From assembly GCA_003971905.1 (NCBI GenBank), contig RSEE01000050.1:1-64000 (forward strand): 64,000 nt of DNA, given 5' to 3'. Each line of letters begins with the position of its first letter. The stretch's first letter is position 1. Source of the stretch: Moniliella sp. 'wahieum'. Taxonomy: Eukaryota > Basidiomycota > Moniliellomycetes > Moniliellales > Moniliellaceae. A program made the position numbers and the translations under genes. This document shows, one piece after another, positions 11,741 through 22,273 of this stretch. The notes under the pieces are model-generated. The model saw only the letters and a list, made by a program, of their open reading frames with translations. It was not told where the DNA came from and made no database searches.

Positions 11741-12550
11741 GATGGGAGGATCAGGGTGGTGGTGGGAAGAGGAGCCGGCGCAGGAGGAGCCAAGAAAAGC
11801 AGCTGGCCTGGAAGCCTGGAGCCTGAAGCGGCGGCAGAGACCGCTGGCAACAGCGGCGCAGTGCCGGCGGCGCACCGCGCAGATAAATGGGGTAAAGCAC
11901 ACTGGCGCCATGCCGGGTGCCCGCCTGGCGCCATCTGGGCCGTACGGCCTCACCCGCCCGGTGCCTGCGGGGTGTGCGACCCGTAGAATGCCCTGCAATG
12001 CGGCAATACAAATCCAATGCAAATCCAATAATGCAGCGCCAATGCGGCTGCATTGGCCATTCGTACCAAATGCACTGGATGAGCCCATGCTGCCCCCCCC
12101 CTCCTTCACTATGCCCTCCCCCTCGCACCCGTACATCCACATCAGGCCGTCTCAACCTCGAAGTCTCAGCACGGATGATCTTCTGATCGGCCCCCAGGCC
12201 CCACACCTCGTGCCAAAGCCTCCCTTCTCACCGGCAGCATCTCGATCTCAGCTGAGAGTTGACGTGTTGAGTTCCCACCAAAACCTAGCAACAACAGCAG
12301 CCTTGTTAACGCAGCCATTTTCGCACCTATTATGAGATGGGCACGAAACACCTGATGCAATGCACAATGCCCGCTCTGTGAGACAATAAAGCCTCTGTAC
12401 TCAGTATACGTCTCAGTTCGCAGCAGCAGCGCTCTGACAGCGTACTCAGCTTTTCCACCCAGCCAGCTCGCAGTGCGTCAGTGATCAGTGTAGACCCGTA
12501 TAAACTGACAATCTTCCTGGGCTGTGGAACGTTAATACTATGGATGACCC

Positions 12551-12570
12551 GGTAACCGGTAACCGGTAAC
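12551..12570. repeat. (ggtaacc)n tandem array
   Basis: About three 7-bp ggtaacc units, each containing the palindrome ggttacc/ggtaacc. A similar array occurs at about 60933-60953. Confidence 0.85.
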
Positions 12571-12594
12571 GCGTAACGGCCTTCCAATGGCCGA

Positions 12595-12620
12595 TTGACA
12601 GGTTGACAGGTTGACAGGTT
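12595..12620. repeat. (ttgacagg)n tandem array
   Basis: Three 8-bp units lie just beside the ggtaacc array. Confidence 0.85.
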
Positions 12621-12800
12621 CGCGGCTTGCTCTCTCTCGGCCATAGTTGATGAGGGTCATGCAGGTCATGTGTCGGACTTTTTCATCGAGCCTAACCTAG
12701 CGCATTCTTCTGATCGCCACTTCGACCGCCGGGATCTGCCGAACACTTCTCACGCTCGCAGATTTATAGCGCACACAGTATGGAAAACTGGGTATGTATC

Positions 12801-12831
12801 CCTTAGGCCTTAGGCCTTAGGCCTTGGCCTT
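12801..12831. repeat. (ccttagg)n tandem array
   Basis: About four copies of a 7-bp palindromic unit (ccttagg), ending in gccttggcct. Confidence 0.85.
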
Positions 12832-14822
12832 ACTCGGCATGTAATGTTTCAGAAGTGTCGCGATTCTGTGTCGCCCCCCCCCCACAACCCACCCACCGCT
12901 GGCCTCGCACCCACTCCCAACTTCTGTCTTGTGCGCGTCTCACGCGCTTCACTTGTTCTGTGCGTTTGCTTCATAATGCAGCTCTCCAGATGTGCTCTTC
13001 AGTTGTGCTCTGGCTTCTTCCTCATGAAGGAATGGCGCTATCAGTCTCCGGCCTTGTCTCTCGATACTGTCGTGTTGGCCCTCTTAGATGTACCATTAGT
13101 CTTCGCTTTTCCCCCCCTCACCTTCTTGCCCAAACGTCTGCTGCCAGAAGGTTGAAGTCTGTTGGGGTTGAGTCCAGTGTTCAATACTCAGTGATCGGCC
13201 TTGCGTTATGCCACGCGGGCTGGGATGTATATCAACGGAGAGATCTTGCTCTAGGCGTTCAATTTGACAAGCAACAGACTTGAGGCTTGAGACCACTCAT
13301 AGCTCTGCAACCCCTATTTCCTCTACGTTCTTTTGCTGTGTGGGCCACAAAGCAATTACAGCGTCCAACACCATATGCAAGCAGACCACAATGGTCTTCA
13401 TCCGCTCACTCTCAATTAGATCAGAGCATTGTCCGTCCGTGGCTACAGTCATTGTGTCGCTGCACCATTTGTAAGCGCAGCACGGACCGAGACGCACCAT
13501 CAATACCGTGCGCAAGAATCCGCAAGGAGGAGGGGGGCTTAGGACCCACACCCCCCCGGTTCCTATTTCTTATCCGCTGGAGTCCCACTGCAGAGAAGAA
13601 TCGTTTCCCCTTCGCAAAGAATGGTTCGGGACTCCTCCTGCCCGGCTCAAGCCCCGCACACGTGGTTTCCCATTGCATCTACCCGTTTGTTCGTTTGGAG
13701 TATTGTGACGGGGTTGCTGACTTCCCAGGCGGAGACCTTCCCTGCCCATCGGGAACAAGACGGACAGAGAACTGAACGATGTTGAGATCCCAAGTACAAG
13801 GCACACTGGCGTGAACGTAGGAGGGCCGCGAGTATTGCTTTGCTGTCGAGACAGACAGCGTCTGCAAACGAGGTTGCACATCAGGAACTGGACAAGAAAG
13901 CGCGGAGCTGCGATGGGTGAAGGAGCCTGGCAAGCGAGCTGATCGAAAATTAAAAAGGTAGGCATTCTAGAATGGAGTGTGCCTCCAAGAAGTATGAGGG
14001 AACCGAATGGTGGGCAGCTGTGGGCCATCAAAATTGTATCCGAGAGCAGGTAGGTCTTAGAAGACAAAGGGAACAAAGGAAAGACCAACGGGTCTACAGC
14101 AAAAAGGGGAGGAACGAGGCAAAGGGAAGAAGTGAGGACCAGGGACAAAGGGCACGAGGTGAGAAACGAGGCGAGAGGGTCAAGAGTATAAAACGGCAAA
14201 CCAGCAATGCTCCATTTCCTGCATCCCTCGGAACAGATGAGGTAGGTGGTCGGGGGGAACAAGCCGATGGAAGCCGCTACTAAGCCAGCACTGAGATCTC
14301 GTGGCAGGGGTAGGACGACGCGGGCTTTGGCCATAGGATTCGCCAGCGCGTCTCCCCGTGTCTGAGGGTGGCTATGGGCGCCTGCGCCAGCCCGAGAGAG
14401 GTGGGGAGGGAAGAGCGGCGACCCACGAGGGTGCCAAGAGGGCGGTGCCGGGGCGCGAGACCTGCTTCCCGGTCCATCTCCCTGTGGGGGCGGCGGGACG
14501 GTTCGGTCGAAATCCCTGAATCGCCAAGGTCGAAGCGTTATAACTATAGGGGGTACTAGTTACAGTCGCGCTCACCGCCAACCGACCTGATCCCATCCCC
14601 CTCGTCCACGTCCACCCTTTGAGTCTGACTCGGACTGGACTCGGACGCAAGGCCGAGTATGAAGGCGAAATGCGAGGGAAGCGACGAGGACCAAGTGGCT
14701 ACCTCATCTGGACTATTCCGGGCGAGAAACAACGCAGAAGCCCGAGGCGGTTGGAAGACAGCTGCAGCCGAGCAAACATTGTGCAAATGAAGAGGATGCA
14801 ATGGATGAATGGGTATAGGAGG

Positions 14823-16277
14823 TTACATAGACATGCAGATACTAGTACTGGGTCCCGGGGGTGGTGGCGTAGCGAACGAGGGGGTGATGGGAGAGCGGGG
14901 TGGTTGGACCGCGACGGTGACAGCTGCCGCTGCGGCCACGGGCTGGGCCGGGCGGCGCTGCGAGCGGAACTGGACGGCCAACGCGGCGAGTTGACGAGCG
15001 GGATGAAACTGGGCCCAAGCGAGGAACACCAAGGCGGGCAGGGCGAGGACGATGGCAGCTGGGACCCAGGGCCTGAGCCGCCCAGGAGCCGACGGAACGA
15101 ACGGAGTGCGAGTCGCCATAGTGCGCGCTGGACGCCAGCTCTGCGGCGGCATAGGCAGTGGAAACCAGTTGGACCAGCACGTGGGCGCGGACCAAGCGCG
15201 AACAGCCGTCCATGCCAGCGGCAACGAGGGTGGAAACGAGATGCGAGGTGCGCACCCAAGTGCGCGCCGAACCAAATGCACATACTGCCCCAAGCAACAG
15301 GAAGCTGCTCTGAAGCAATAGCACCCGAGGCAGCACGGACGAATCGCGTCGGCTTGAGCGTACCCAGCGCTGCCATCGCTGTGACAAGGAGGGATGCCAG
15401 AAGAAGCTTGCCTCCAATTGCGTTGGGTGTAGGTAGGCCAAACTCGGGACGGGGATGTCCGGCGCGGCTTGGGACGGGGGCTTTGAAGATGGTTCCAACG
15501 CTTGGGCCTGGTTGGTACGTGGGGAGAGGATGGCAGCTGGGCTGAGGGCAGTCTCCTTCTGTTGGATAGGAAGAGGAGCTGCTGCACGGCCCATGTGGAG
15601 GGGGAGGACTCGAGGTTGAAAATGTCCCGCAGCTCAATCAGGGCAGAGTGAGTCCACTGTGTGAGCCGGGGGAGGGATGGGCTGGGGAGGGGGAAGGGCA
15701 GCACCGGGCGCAGAGGAGAGATGGGGATCTGAACATCGACTTGGTCCGTGTGGGCTCTGCGACCCGAGATGACATCGGGCGAGGTTTGGAGACTGGGCAA
15801 GGGGGTGGGAGGAGAGAGTGGGCACGGCTGGTGCGCAAGATGGGCAGATGGGGCAAAGGCGCCGGGGAGGGAGACAGCGGACACGCGTCCAAGGTGAGCG
15901 TAATGGGCACATCCAGAAGGGGGACGGGGCAGGTGGTGCCAAGGTGCCGATGGGGTGATGTGGGAGGCGACGCAGTGAGTGCGGGGGTTGAGGAGCTAGC
16001 GCTAAGACCAGCCGGGAGAGCGGGCGCGACAAACGACCGTGGAGTTGCGAGAAGGGGCGAGGGGTGCGCTGGGGACGAGAGAGAGACCGAGTACGGGAAC
16101 GAGCATGGCCTGACTCGGGAAAGTGGATTGTCGAGGCAGAGGCAGAGGCGTGGGGCGGCGCCAGACCTGGGCTGGGATGGAGGCGACGGAGGATGGGTGT
16201 TTGACTGAGGCCGAGCGGGTGGGCAGGAGGTGCATCGGAGACTCCAACAGGGACGGGGCTGAGGGCGACGCGTTCAT
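14823..16277 (-). CDS. Unrecognised multi-pass membrane protein
   Basis: I do not recognise the family. The ATG at 16277 opens a Ser/Pro-rich N-terminal part (MNASPSAPSLLES...). Nearer the middle is a polar helix, QWTHSALIELRDIFNLE (about 15610-15660). It is followed by a region whose three frames together give several hydrophobic stretches: KLLLASLLVTAMAALGTL, LPRVLLLQSSFLLLGAVCAF, and near the end VPAAIVLALPALVFLAWAQF. The last frame stops at 14823 after ICMSM. Frame changes near 15.8, 15.5 and 15.1 kb resemble the deletions in neighbouring genes. It could be an organelle or nuclear-envelope membrane protein, but nothing visible decides this. Confidence 0.45.
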
Positions 16278-17437
16278 GGCGGTGGGGGCGGCTGTTCCGC
16301 TGGCGTGCCAAGGAGGAGGAGGGGGGGTGGCTGGTGGCTGAGGGGGAGGAGGGGACCGACGGATGGGGGAGGCGGCGAGGAGTGTGCCGGCTGGCGTTGG
16401 CGGTGAGGGAGGGAAGGGTGAATGAAGGTTGAAGGATCGGCGGTGGTGGGCCTGGGAGGAATATACCCCAAATCGTCTTGGAGAGGGGGCAGTGGGACAG
16501 TGTGGGTGGGGGGCCAGCGTGTGGCTGCGCGTGGGGCCCGCGGGCGACACAGGCGGGCTGCTAGATGTGCGCTTACTCAGGGGAGTGCTTTTGTCTGGTG
16601 TTTGGCCGCGGCAGCGCCCGGCTTGGCTGCGACACCAGTCACACGTCACTTGCATCCCACCCAAATCCTCGGTCCCTCCGCGGTGGCCCGGCTGCGGCGT
16701 GGGTGCTGGGGTGTGCTGGGGTGCCGGGGCGCGCCTGTGCACCCTGGGCTGCATGTGCAAGTCGAGTGGCTTGGCAGAGCTTCGCGCCGGCCGGCGCTGG
16801 CTGTCGAACGCACGGCCGCACTTGCACCCTGCCTCCTGCCCTGATCGGCTGGCCCAGCCCTCCCAGCGGCACTTGCGCATCACCCGCAAATCATGAATCA
16901 TGAATCACCGACGCCCCAGAGTGAGCGAGTGGTCGGTGGTCGAGCATGCCGCATGGCTGGATCCACCTCCCGCCTTCCACCTGTTCGTGAGGGCCTGATA
17001 AGCCCAACGCAGTCAGCAAAGCGCTGCGCAGGAACCGGGTACCAGTCACCGTCACATGTCACAGCCGCGGCACCTTGGGAATAAGCGCCTGGGCAATTTC
17101 CTACCTGTCCTCCCGATCCACGTCCTTCCACCCGGTTCCTGATGGGACCGGTGACCGGTCAGCGACCAGATCCCAATCCGAAGCGAACGGGCAATCAAAA
17201 GCGGGAGGTCAACATCAATAGTATTGACCTGGGTCTCATACCTAGTCAATAGGCCAAGATAGGGATTTGGAGTATTGATTGCCAGCGAGCGATAGTAGAG
17301 AGTAGAGAGTACCCGAGAGGGTGGAGGGAGTGCAAGAGAGGGAAAGGACTAAGCGAGAGTCCAGTGGCTATGCTCATCCTGGCACACTGCACCAGTGTCC
17401 CAACATCCACCCTCTGTTTGCTGGTGCTGAACCAGAG

Positions 17438-17529
17438 CCAGCACAGCAGCACCAGCAGCACCAGCAGCACCAGCAGCAGCAACAGCAGCACCAGCAGCAC
17501 CAGCAGCACCAGCAGCACCAGCACCAGCC
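17438..17529 (+). repeat. (cagcac/cag)n trinucleotide-type microsatellite
   Basis: Roughly 90 bp of cag and cac triplets that would read as Gln/His or Ser/Thr repeats. It interrupts no recognised gene. Confidence 0.9.
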
Positions 17530-18948
17530 ACACGCGCCCAATGTCATGTTGGGCGGGCCCCGAATTGAAGCCCAACCCACGGTTTAGGGTGCTTTCCATT
17601 AGAGGAGAGTCCACTCACGGTTTCTCGAGCTTGGACGCTATATTGGCGGACCCGAACGGAGCTGGAGACGAGGTGAGGCCTCTCGTTGGGGCGTCGGCTC
17701 GCGTGGCAAGGATGGTATGCACCCAGAAAGCAGGATTAGCGTGCCTGTAGACGCAGAACCTTGCAAGGTTGGATGGAAGGTTGACGCTGAAAAGACAGGG
17801 TCGGACAGGCCTGCCTCAGAACAATTCAGCTCTTGTAGGATCGCCGCGGGACTCGCACAGAGGAGATTAAAAGTGGGAGGGAGATCGACGGCAACTTAGA
17901 TGCCTGGACGGAGGGATTCGGAAAGGCCAAGGAAGTAGTAGTCCCTGCAGCAGGTCGGTGGGACTGCTGGTGAGCTAGGGAATAACATGGGTGGTTTCTG
18001 GTGGGTCAAGGATGGATTCGTAAGGAGGCGTTTGTGACAAAATGACCTGCTCGGAAGAAGAACATAGAAAAAATGCTATGCAAACAGGGACTTTAAGGAA
18101 GCAACGTACTATGCAGAAAGAGGAAGATCAAGGCGAATGGCTCTCAAAGGAGCACAGATCAAGTAGGGAAAGGTTCCCTAGGAACAGGAATGGCCACTCA
18201 CGAAAAAGGGGAAAAATAATGGACAGGTCTCTGCGACTGCAACAACGTAAAAGGCAAGAGGGGAGAATCTCACGAGGAAAAACGAGACGCCAGATCAGGA
18301 AACTGACGTCTAGATCCGGCTGCTCAACTTCGAGCTCACTTCTTCTTGCACAAGACCAAAGCCCAAAATACTTAGAGAGTAGAACAAAAATCAGTCAGGA
18401 CTCAAAGCTCACGCACGGATTTCCTCAGTGGTAATACGAAAGGGACTCTATATCTTGGTCGCCCTGATCGAAACTTCGAAGCATGCTGGGTTTAGGTGCA
18501 ACGGATACACGGGTTGTTTAGACGAACCAGCCCGCAGGACCGGTAACACCAAAGGACCTCCCCATCGACGGCCTTCATGGCTCCGCTCGTGGAGTACCAA
18601 GCGCCATGTGCACCCTCCTCTTTCTTCCGGCGCTCGGCTCCATACTTTCTCTTTTCCGTTCTTCCGCCCTCGTCCTACTCCCTCCCCCAGGCCGTTCTAC
18701 TCGCTGGGGGTCCTCGTCGCTTATCATCTTCAACACTGACTTCTCCAAGGATCGGACGGGCCAGCGCCCATCTTCTTCTACCAACCCCTGACTCGGGTGA
18801 ACTGCGCTGCCGCGCTATAGCCGCTGAGGACGGTCGCATCACCGTCCCAAACTAGAGGGTGGACGCGTGGGCATTGGAAGTTCCTTTGAAGCGTTCCCCA
18901 ACCGAGTGCAGATCGTTGGGCTCGACGTGGGCCCTGATAGGAGTGCTG

Positions 18949-19121
18949 CCCCTTCCTCCTTCCTCCTCCTCCTCTCCTCCTCCTTCTCCTCCCTCCTTCT
19001 CTTCCTCCTTCCTCCTTCCTCCTTCCTCCTTCCTCCTTCCTCCTTCCTCCTTCCTCCTTCCTCCTTCCTCCTTCCTCCTTCCTCCTTCCTCCTTCCTCCT
19101 TCCTCCTTCCTCTTTCTCCTT
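18949..19121 (+). repeat. 173-nt pure pyrimidine tract with (ttcctcc)n minisatellite
   Basis: The + strand has no purine from 18949 to 19121. The second half is a regular 7-bp ttcctcc array of about 15 units. Such a homopyrimidine-homopurine tract could form intramolecular triplex DNA. Confidence 0.95.
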
Positions 19122-20645
19122 GTCACCTCCTATTAGGCTATTACATGTTTTGTTGGGGCGGCTTGATAGAGCTGACCCTTGCCACCAGTCTACAGCCAAG
19201 CCGAGACGCCGCTGCTGGCGCGAGGCGTCCCCACTACCCGTACCCCTGCGACAACTGCAGACTTGATTTCCATTATTTCCATCCTGCGACCTCTCCTCTG
19301 CGCCTACCTTTCCTGGCACAGGCGGTGCCCGGGCCGCCCGAAGCCGCCGCAGCTGCCGTGGCGGCGGCCAAGCACTACAGTTCCAGTACCCAGCAATCCT
19401 CTTCCCTTGAGGCGGCGAGCGTTGGGTTGCCATACTTTTCCCCTGACCGCGAGAGTGGTTCGTCTCGTCGGCCAGCACGCTTGGGATTTGAGAGATTGTC
19501 GGAACGAGCAGTGGGCCGACAAGGCGGCGCGAGGTCAGGGAAGAATCGCGCCGCGCCTCTGTCGCTTATCAACGCATCGTCGCGCCGTCGCGCGGGCGAC
19601 GAGCGCGAGGGGACGACCAATCACTTGCGCTTTGAGTTGGCTGAAAAGAGTGGTAATTGGTGTATTCCACATGGGGCAGCAACCGCGCCGGCGCCAATGA
19701 TGCCATTTAGCTCGAATGTGCCTGCACCCTCGCTCATCGTCACCAGTTCCATCGGCCTCTTTACGTGCTCCAGTTGGGACGGACCGACCCGCACGGCACT
19801 TACCAAGCTCTCGCCTACGACCACTGCAGGAAGTGTACGATGTGGATTGGTGGCCGGGCATGTATCGCGCACGTCGACTACCGCGCAGGGGATGCGGATG
19901 CGCCCGGCAAAAGCCTGTAGGAAGGTTGGCGTGCCACCTCTTCTCTTCCACAGGGAGGGGACGCGCCAATCGTAGAAAGAGTCCGAGCGGGAGGCAGAGC
20001 GTGATTAAACTGCTTGTGCATACTTGTAGCCATCTGGCCTATGGTTTGCCCCACATCCCATCCATCCATCCATCCATCTGGCGCAGTCGGGAGCAGTCGG
20101 GAGCATCGTTGCAGACGCCAGCCCACCTGGAGACGGACCTCCGGCGCAAGGTGCCCAAGCTCGGTCCTGCTCGGTGTGCGCGGGCCGGGCCGGGTGGGGC
20201 CTCAGCCTGAGGCCTGGGGCGTTGCCCAGCTGAAGCTTGAAGTGAAGCTTTGCGATGATCAGATCTCAGATCTCAGAAGATCTCGAGGAAGGCAACACTC
20301 AGCTTCAACCCTTGTGGGCACGGGGACGCAGGCCGGGACCCGAGGGACACAGCCAACCCTAGCTGTGGCGCGCGGAACGCTTCCCGGCGCAAGCGCTGGG
20401 CGATGCGAGCCACATTGCGCTGCCCCCCTGCCGAGCAGCGGGCGCGTCGTTATCACTGACTCAGGCCGCTGCTTGCACCGATCCGAGGGACAGGCGATAA
20501 GAAGCTGCTGGATGCAGCTTAAGAGTACCGTGGGCCAGGCAGGCTGTCCTGACGGCCTCCTGTGCCTTCTGCCTTGCCCTCCTTCCCCACCCCCCACCTC
20601 CACCTCCACCCCCTCTTTCCCTCGCCCCACCCCACATCCACATCC

Positions 20646-21710
20646 ATGTCTGCCCCCGCGCTTCTCGACCACGCCACGCGCGACATGGTCGGCTACGGCC
20701 CGCACCTGCCCAACGCCCAGTGGCCCGGCGGCGCCAAGGTGTGCATCTCGTTTGTGCTCAACTACGAGGAAGGCGGTGAGCACACGGTGCTCAATGGCGA
20801 CGAGCACAGCGAGGCGTTCCTGTCCGAGTCGGGCGCTACGGGCGCGTCGCGCGACGGCCGTAACTTGTGCGTCGAGAGTGGGTACGAGTACGGTGCCCCC
20901 GTGGCTTTTGGCGCATCCTCAACCTGTTCAAAGAACGCAGTTTGGTATTTACCTCCTGGGCCATCGGACGCGCAGTCGAGTTGAACCGGCCGTGGTGGAT
21001 GCGATGGAAGATGCCGGGTGTGAGGTGGGCTCGCACTCGTACCGCTGGATTGACTATTGGCAAACGCCCGAACAGGAAGAGCGGGAACATGTCGACCTTA
21101 CCATTGCCGCTCTCTCCAAAGCTTCTTCGCGCGGAACGGTGCCGCTGGGATGGTACACTGGCCGTCAGTCGCTCCAGACGCGTCGCATCGTGTACGACAA
21201 AGTACCGTCAACTCGGTTTGCTGGACAAGTACTACGACAGTGATGCCTGTACGTCCCCGTTCCTTCTTCCTCGTTGTCCCCCCGCTGCCTCTAGAACCAA
21301 AACCCGATCCTGATCCAACCCTTGCTTTGTTTTCCCAGATGACGAGGACCTACCCTACTGGGTCAAAAGCCCCTCACCCTCGCGGACGGAAAAGTCGCCG
21401 CCGCTGCTGGTGATTCCCTACACGTTGGACAACAATGACATGAAATTTGCGCAGGCGCCTGGGTTCAGTGGTGCTACGCCCTTTTACGAGTACCTCAAGA
21501 ACGCGTTTGACACGCTCTATGCGAGGGCGAGAAGGGGGAGCCAAAGATGATGAGCATCGGCCTGCACTGCCGTGTGATTGGGCGCCCGGCCGGTTCCCGG
21601 GCCTGGTTGCGTTTCTGGATTACATCCAGAAACATGAGGGCGTCTGGGTGGCCACCCGCTCTCAAATTGCCAAACACTGGCGCAACCCATCCGGCCCCGC
21701 AGGGCTCTGA
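20646..21710 (+). CDS. Polysaccharide deacetylase, PuuE/Cda1 type
   Basis: A NodB-fold carbohydrate esterase of the subfamily that includes bacterial PuuE allantoinases and the fission-yeast Cda1-like chitin deacetylase. The ATG at 20646 precedes RDMVGYGPHLPNAQWPGG. Subfamily landmarks follow: FVLNYEEGGEH (metal motif 1, with EE in place of DD), ESGYEYG, FWRILNLFKERSLVFT, EVGSHSYRWIDYW (motif 2), PLGWYTGR and YYDSDAY. After an intron come DLPYWV, VIPYTLDNNDMKF, FYEYLKNAFDTLY and KMMSIGLHCRVIGRPGR. The end is VWVATRSQIAKHWR then a TGA at 21708-21710. No signal peptide or GPI tail is visible, so a cytosolic enzyme is more likely than a wall-anchored one. The substrate (chitin oligomer, allantoin or other) cannot be decided. 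Frame breaks near 20895, 21190 and 21525. Confidence 0.88.
21249..21338 (+). other. Intron of polysaccharide deacetylase gene
   Basis: The donor gtacgtccc follows ...GATGCCT and the acceptor is gttttcccag (90 nt). Splicing restores DSDAY-DEDLPYW. Confidence 0.9.
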
Positions 21711-22273
21711 GATCTCAGATCTGAGTTCTGAGTCCGGCTCGCATTCGTACCGACCGACGTGTTCTCCCAAGGTGTGGTTTCGGTTCCACCCACAACATGC
21801 ACCTATTTCTGCCGCCCGACGATCCGATCCATGATCTCTTTCGATACTCTGCACCCGTAACACCCCATGCCCCCAACACCTCTGCAGCCCCTCGCACCAG
21901 TACCACCTTCCGCTTCCGCTTACCCCGGCCCTGCTTGTGCTGCAGGCTGTGGGTGCGCATTCTACTGCAAACCAACCAACGCATTGAATCAAAATCGTGA
22001 ATTTCAGGCGTGTTGCTAAACGTCAAACAGAACTGGGGGAGGGGGGGGGAGGGAGCTGGTTCCCATGAAACGAATGAGACAGGAGATTGAAGTGAAGGAC
22101 TGCGTTGTCCTAAACACCTGGGTGGACAGGTGCGTCAGGAGAAATGGGGGAGAAACGCCCGTCACACATCATTGGCTTGGCAAAGGAAGCGAACAGCACG
22201 GGGAGGCTGATGAGGAACAGGAACAGAACAAGAACAGGAACAGAAGAAAGGAAAAAGAAAAAGAGAAGATAAG
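21711..22273. other. Convergent intergenic region
   Basis: This lies between the ends of the deacetylase (+) and the lipase (-). It contains a palindromic gagatctcagatctgag word at about 21711-21725. No gene is seen. Confidence 0.6.

Larger units (their letters stand above)
11741..14822. other. 3-kb gene-poor region upstream of ERG5
   Basis: This contains the ERG5 promoter. A 254-codon minus-strand ORF (13570-14334) is hydrophobic but matches nothing I know and has no supporting context. The clearest structures are the small palindromic tandem arrays listed separately. Confidence 0.5.
16278..20645. other. 4.4-kb repeat-rich region without a confident gene
   Basis: No ORF shows a recognisable domain. 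At 18042-18434 a 130-codon ORF is Arg/Lys/Glu-rich with no family signature. At about 19.2-20.0 kb both strands have moderately long ORFs of mixed composition; a frame-broken gene is possible but unidentified. The repeats at 17438-17529 and 18949-19121 are the definite features. Palindromic agatctcagatctcag words lie at about 20262-20285. Confidence 0.45.

Noticed and set aside
13570-14334. 254-codon hydrophobic minus-strand ORF
   Set aside because: The composition (Pro/Ser/Leu-rich) fits reverse reading of purine-rich DNA. No conserved motif is visible.
19145-19975. 276-codon + strand ORF and overlapping minus ORFs
   Set aside because: No frame shows a consistent protein family. It could be a frame-broken gene, but there is no evidence to name it.
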